6,280 bases of DNA from Flavobacteriales bacterium CG18_big_fil_WC_8_21_14_2_50_32_9 (GTDB taxonomy: Bacteria > Bacteroidota > Bacteroidia > Flavobacteriales_E > Vicingaceae), in the NCBI GenBank assembly GCA_002770955.1, contig PCUH01000307.1, forward strand, positions 490 to 6,769, read 5' to 3'. This document shows positions 4,780 through 6,280 of this stretch, piece after piece. The notes under the pieces are model-generated. The model ran no database searches and had not been told where the DNA came from. It was given only the letters and a program-made list of their open reading frames with translations. Position numbers and translations under genes: made by a program. Within the stretch, counting starts at the first letter, position 1. Each line of letters starts with the position of its first letter.

Positions 4780-6280
4780 ATGAAATTCATAAAGTCTTTT
4801 TCGCTAGTCCTTATTTTAGTTGTTACATCAACTTCGTTATTTGCTCAAAGAGGAAAAGATGGTGCAAGAATAGTTTCAACAACAGAAGTGGTTAATGCGT
4901 TTACGACCCTTTCTTCTGATGCAGCTATAGGTGCAACATCCATAACTGTTGCAAGTAGTTCGTTAAATTCAAATTTTTCTAATCCTCTTGCTCAAGGTGA
5001 TTTAATAATGATCTATCAAGTTCAAGGTGCCAGTGTTGAAGATACAGTAAATAGTATCATGGCAAACTCTTCCAAGTTTTTTTACACATGGGGAAGAATT
5101 ACCAACTATAATAATGCAGGAAACTATGAATTTCTTCAAGTTTCAAGCATTCCAAATGCTACAACCATTAATTTCGATTGTGCTTTAACCAAAAATTATA
5201 CAGCAGCAGATAGAGTTATTATTGTTAGAGTTCCCCGATATTCTTCATTAACTATTAATAGTGGAGGCGTGCTAACCACATTGCCATGGAATGGTTCAAT
5301 TGGTGGTGTTTTAGCTGTTGAAGTGTTAGGACAAACCACAATAAATACAGGAGGTATTGTTGATGTTAGTGGTTTAGGTTTTAGAGGAGGAACTGCATAC
5401 ACAACAAGTGTTAATACCGTGAATGGTGGGTTGCGATATGCAGATTCAAATGTACCAGCATTAGAAGGAGCTGAGAAAGGAGAAGGAATTGCAGGTGATC
5501 AATCTATTTATGCAACATTCAATATTGGAGGAGCAGGATATTGTAGAGGAGCTGCCGCTAATGCTGGTGGTGGTGGCAATGGTCATAATTCTGGTGGTGG
5601 AGGTGGTGCTAATGCTGGAGACATTTTTAATTGGAACAAAGGTGTCGGAACTCCTGATCGTAGTACTGCTAATTATAATACAGCATGGAATATAGATACG
5701 GGTTTAGCAACTATAACCACTTCTTCGGGAGGAGGAAGGGGAGGATATTCTATTCTAAAAAATAATATGAATGAATTAACTGTCCCTCCTAATGACCCTC
5801 AATGGGGCGGAGATTTCAGAAGAGACAATGGTGGTTTGGGAGGCAGACCTTTAGACTATTCTACAGGAAAAATATTTTTAGGTGGTGCTGGTGGTGCTGG
5901 TGAAGGTGATAATGGTCAAGCTTCTGATGGTGGAAATGGAGGTGGACTTATCTTCTTTTTGACCTATGGGAATATTACTGGAAGTGGAAAGATAAGGGCT
6001 AATGGTAGAAATGGTGTTGATATTAATCCAGGATCTGCACCAATAGGGCAACTCAGGGGTATTGATGCTGCTGGTGGTGCTGGTGCTGGAGGAACTATCA
6101 TACTGAAAACAACAGGTACTGTTTCATTAACAGATTCTATTGTAGCTAATGGAGGAAGAGGTGGTAATCAAGTATTGGTTGCTGGTTTATTTGCAACCAT
6201 TGATGAAGGTGAAGGTCCTGGTGGTGGAGGTGGTGGAGGTTATATTGCTATTTCTGCAGGAACTCCACCTTTAAGAATTG
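4780..6280 (+). CDS. Exported glycine-rich surface protein, 5' part (3' end outside window)
   Basis: The first 500 codons of a long open frame run without a stop from the ATG at 4780 to the window edge. Residues 1-22 are a signal peptide (MKFIKSFSLVLILVVTSTSLFA) with predicted cleavage before Q23. Residues 40-170 form a non-Gly-rich N-terminal domain with GDLIMIYQVQGA (73-84), YNNAGNYEFLQVSSI (110-124) and VIIVRVPRYSSLTI (146-159). I associate this arrangement with large Bacteroidota cell-surface proteins that often carry a type IX secretion (gliding-motility-associated) C-terminal sorting domain. That domain would lie beyond the window and is not seen. From about 175 the protein is very Gly-rich, with tracts at 263-266, 272-276 and 481-487, and it repeats a Gly loop, hydrophobic strand and ANG-turn module. 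Only two cysteines, C134 and C255, occur. The likely role is adhesin, matrix or surface-layer protein. The start is chosen because it gives the complete signal peptide after an A-rich leader. Confidence 0.87.
   Translation, partial: MKFIKSFSLVLILVVTSTSLFAQRGKDGARIVSTTEVVNAFTTLSSDAAIGATSITVASSSLNSNFSNPLAQGDLIMIYQVQGASVEDTVNSIMANSSKFFYTWGRITNYNNAGNYEFLQVSSIPNATTINFDCALTKNYTAADRVIIVRVPRYSSLTINSGGVLTTLPWNGSIGGVLAVEVLGQTTINTGGIVDVSGLGFRGGTAYTTSVNTVNGGLRYADSNVPALEGAEKGEGIAGDQSIYATFNIGGAGYCRGAAANAGGGGNGHNSGGGGGANAGDIFNWNKGVGTPDRSTANYNTAWNIDTGLATITTSSGGGRGGYSILKNNMNELTVPPNDPQWGGDFRRDNGGLGGRPLDYSTGKIFLGGAGGAGEGDNGQASDGGNGGGLIFFLTYGNITGSGKIRANGRNGVDINPGSAPIGQLRGIDAAGGAGAGGTIILKTTGTVSLTDSIVANGGRGGNQVLVAGLFATIDEGEGPGGGGGGGYIAISAGTPPLRI
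5302..6279 (+). repeat. Repeated Gly-loop/beta-strand module in the surface protein
   Basis: Four divergent copies of one protein module occur at residues 175-204, 387-414, 437-464 and 486-500 (the last cut by the window edge). Each begins with GG, then a hydrophobic strand (VLAVEVLG, LIFFLTYG, TIILKTTG, YIAISAG), then a short strand and a turn: GGIVDVSGLGFRGG, GKIRANGRNG and DSIVANGGRGG in the three complete copies. The DNA copies are not near-identical, so these are old protein-level repeats rather than recent duplications. Stacked strands with Gly turns would suit a beta-helix or beta-solenoid, which is my inference. Confidence 0.6.

Noticed and set aside
5196..5402. A 68-codon open frame on the minus strand in the Gly-rich gene.
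   Set aside because: Pro-rich antisense reading of Gly codons (GGN read backwards gives NCC) is expected; not a gene.
5489..5695. A 68-codon plus-strand open frame with a Val/Leu-rich, membrane-like translation.
   Set aside because: It is an out-of-frame reading of GGT/GCT repeats in the surface protein, whose own frame is open throughout with a signal peptide at its start.
6220..6240. GGT/GGA tract as a phase-variation repeat.
   Set aside because: The unit is three bases and imperfect, so length changes would keep the frame; it simply encodes seven glycines.

Overview
The window is a stretch of ordinary-looking chromosome from a low-GC member of the Bacteroidota, most likely of the Flavobacteriales type. 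The evidence is AT-rich codon use, A/T-rich leaders without Shine-Dalgarno sequences before every visible start, several matches to the Bacteroidota -7 promoter element TAnnTTTG, exported proteins whose predicted mature N-terminus is Gln, and protein families in their Bacteroidota form (GH3-like adenylating enzyme, YebC starting MGRAFEFRKARK). No RNA gene, CRISPR array, transposase or phage gene is visible.

All six genes lie on the + strand. From the left: the 3' part of a GH3-family acyl-adenylating enzyme that enters from outside the window (1-1164); a small exported, possibly beta-propeller protein of unknown function (1197-1985); a deoxynucleoside kinase family P-loop enzyme (2143-2766); a YebC/TACO1 family regulator (2794-3513); an integral-membrane fatty acid desaturase with the QVEHH third histidine box (3563-4660); and the first 500 codons of a large exported glycine-rich surface protein (4780 to beyond 6280). 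The last gene has no stop codon inside the window.

The gaps are 32, 157, 27, 49 and 119 bases. The kinase and yebC are close enough to be one transcript. The desaturase and the glycine-rich gene each have their own promoter candidate. GH3 and the propeller gene probably share a transcript or are separated by a very short leader. Most of these genes are housekeeping or general accessory functions, and their order does not define a recognisable pathway.

The most unusual DNA-level feature is a heptanucleotide tandem repeat, (TTATTTG)n, placed just after the stop codon of two consecutive genes, so it brackets the propeller gene on both sides. The second array is split by a GC-rich hairpin of about 30 bases that lies between 12-base direct repeats. 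The most unusual protein-level feature is a repeated module in the glycine-rich protein: a Gly loop, a hydrophobic strand, then a G-x-I-x-A-N-G-x-x-G turn. It suggests a stacked beta fold for an adhesin or matrix protein. I do not see convincing evidence of a new multi-gene system here.
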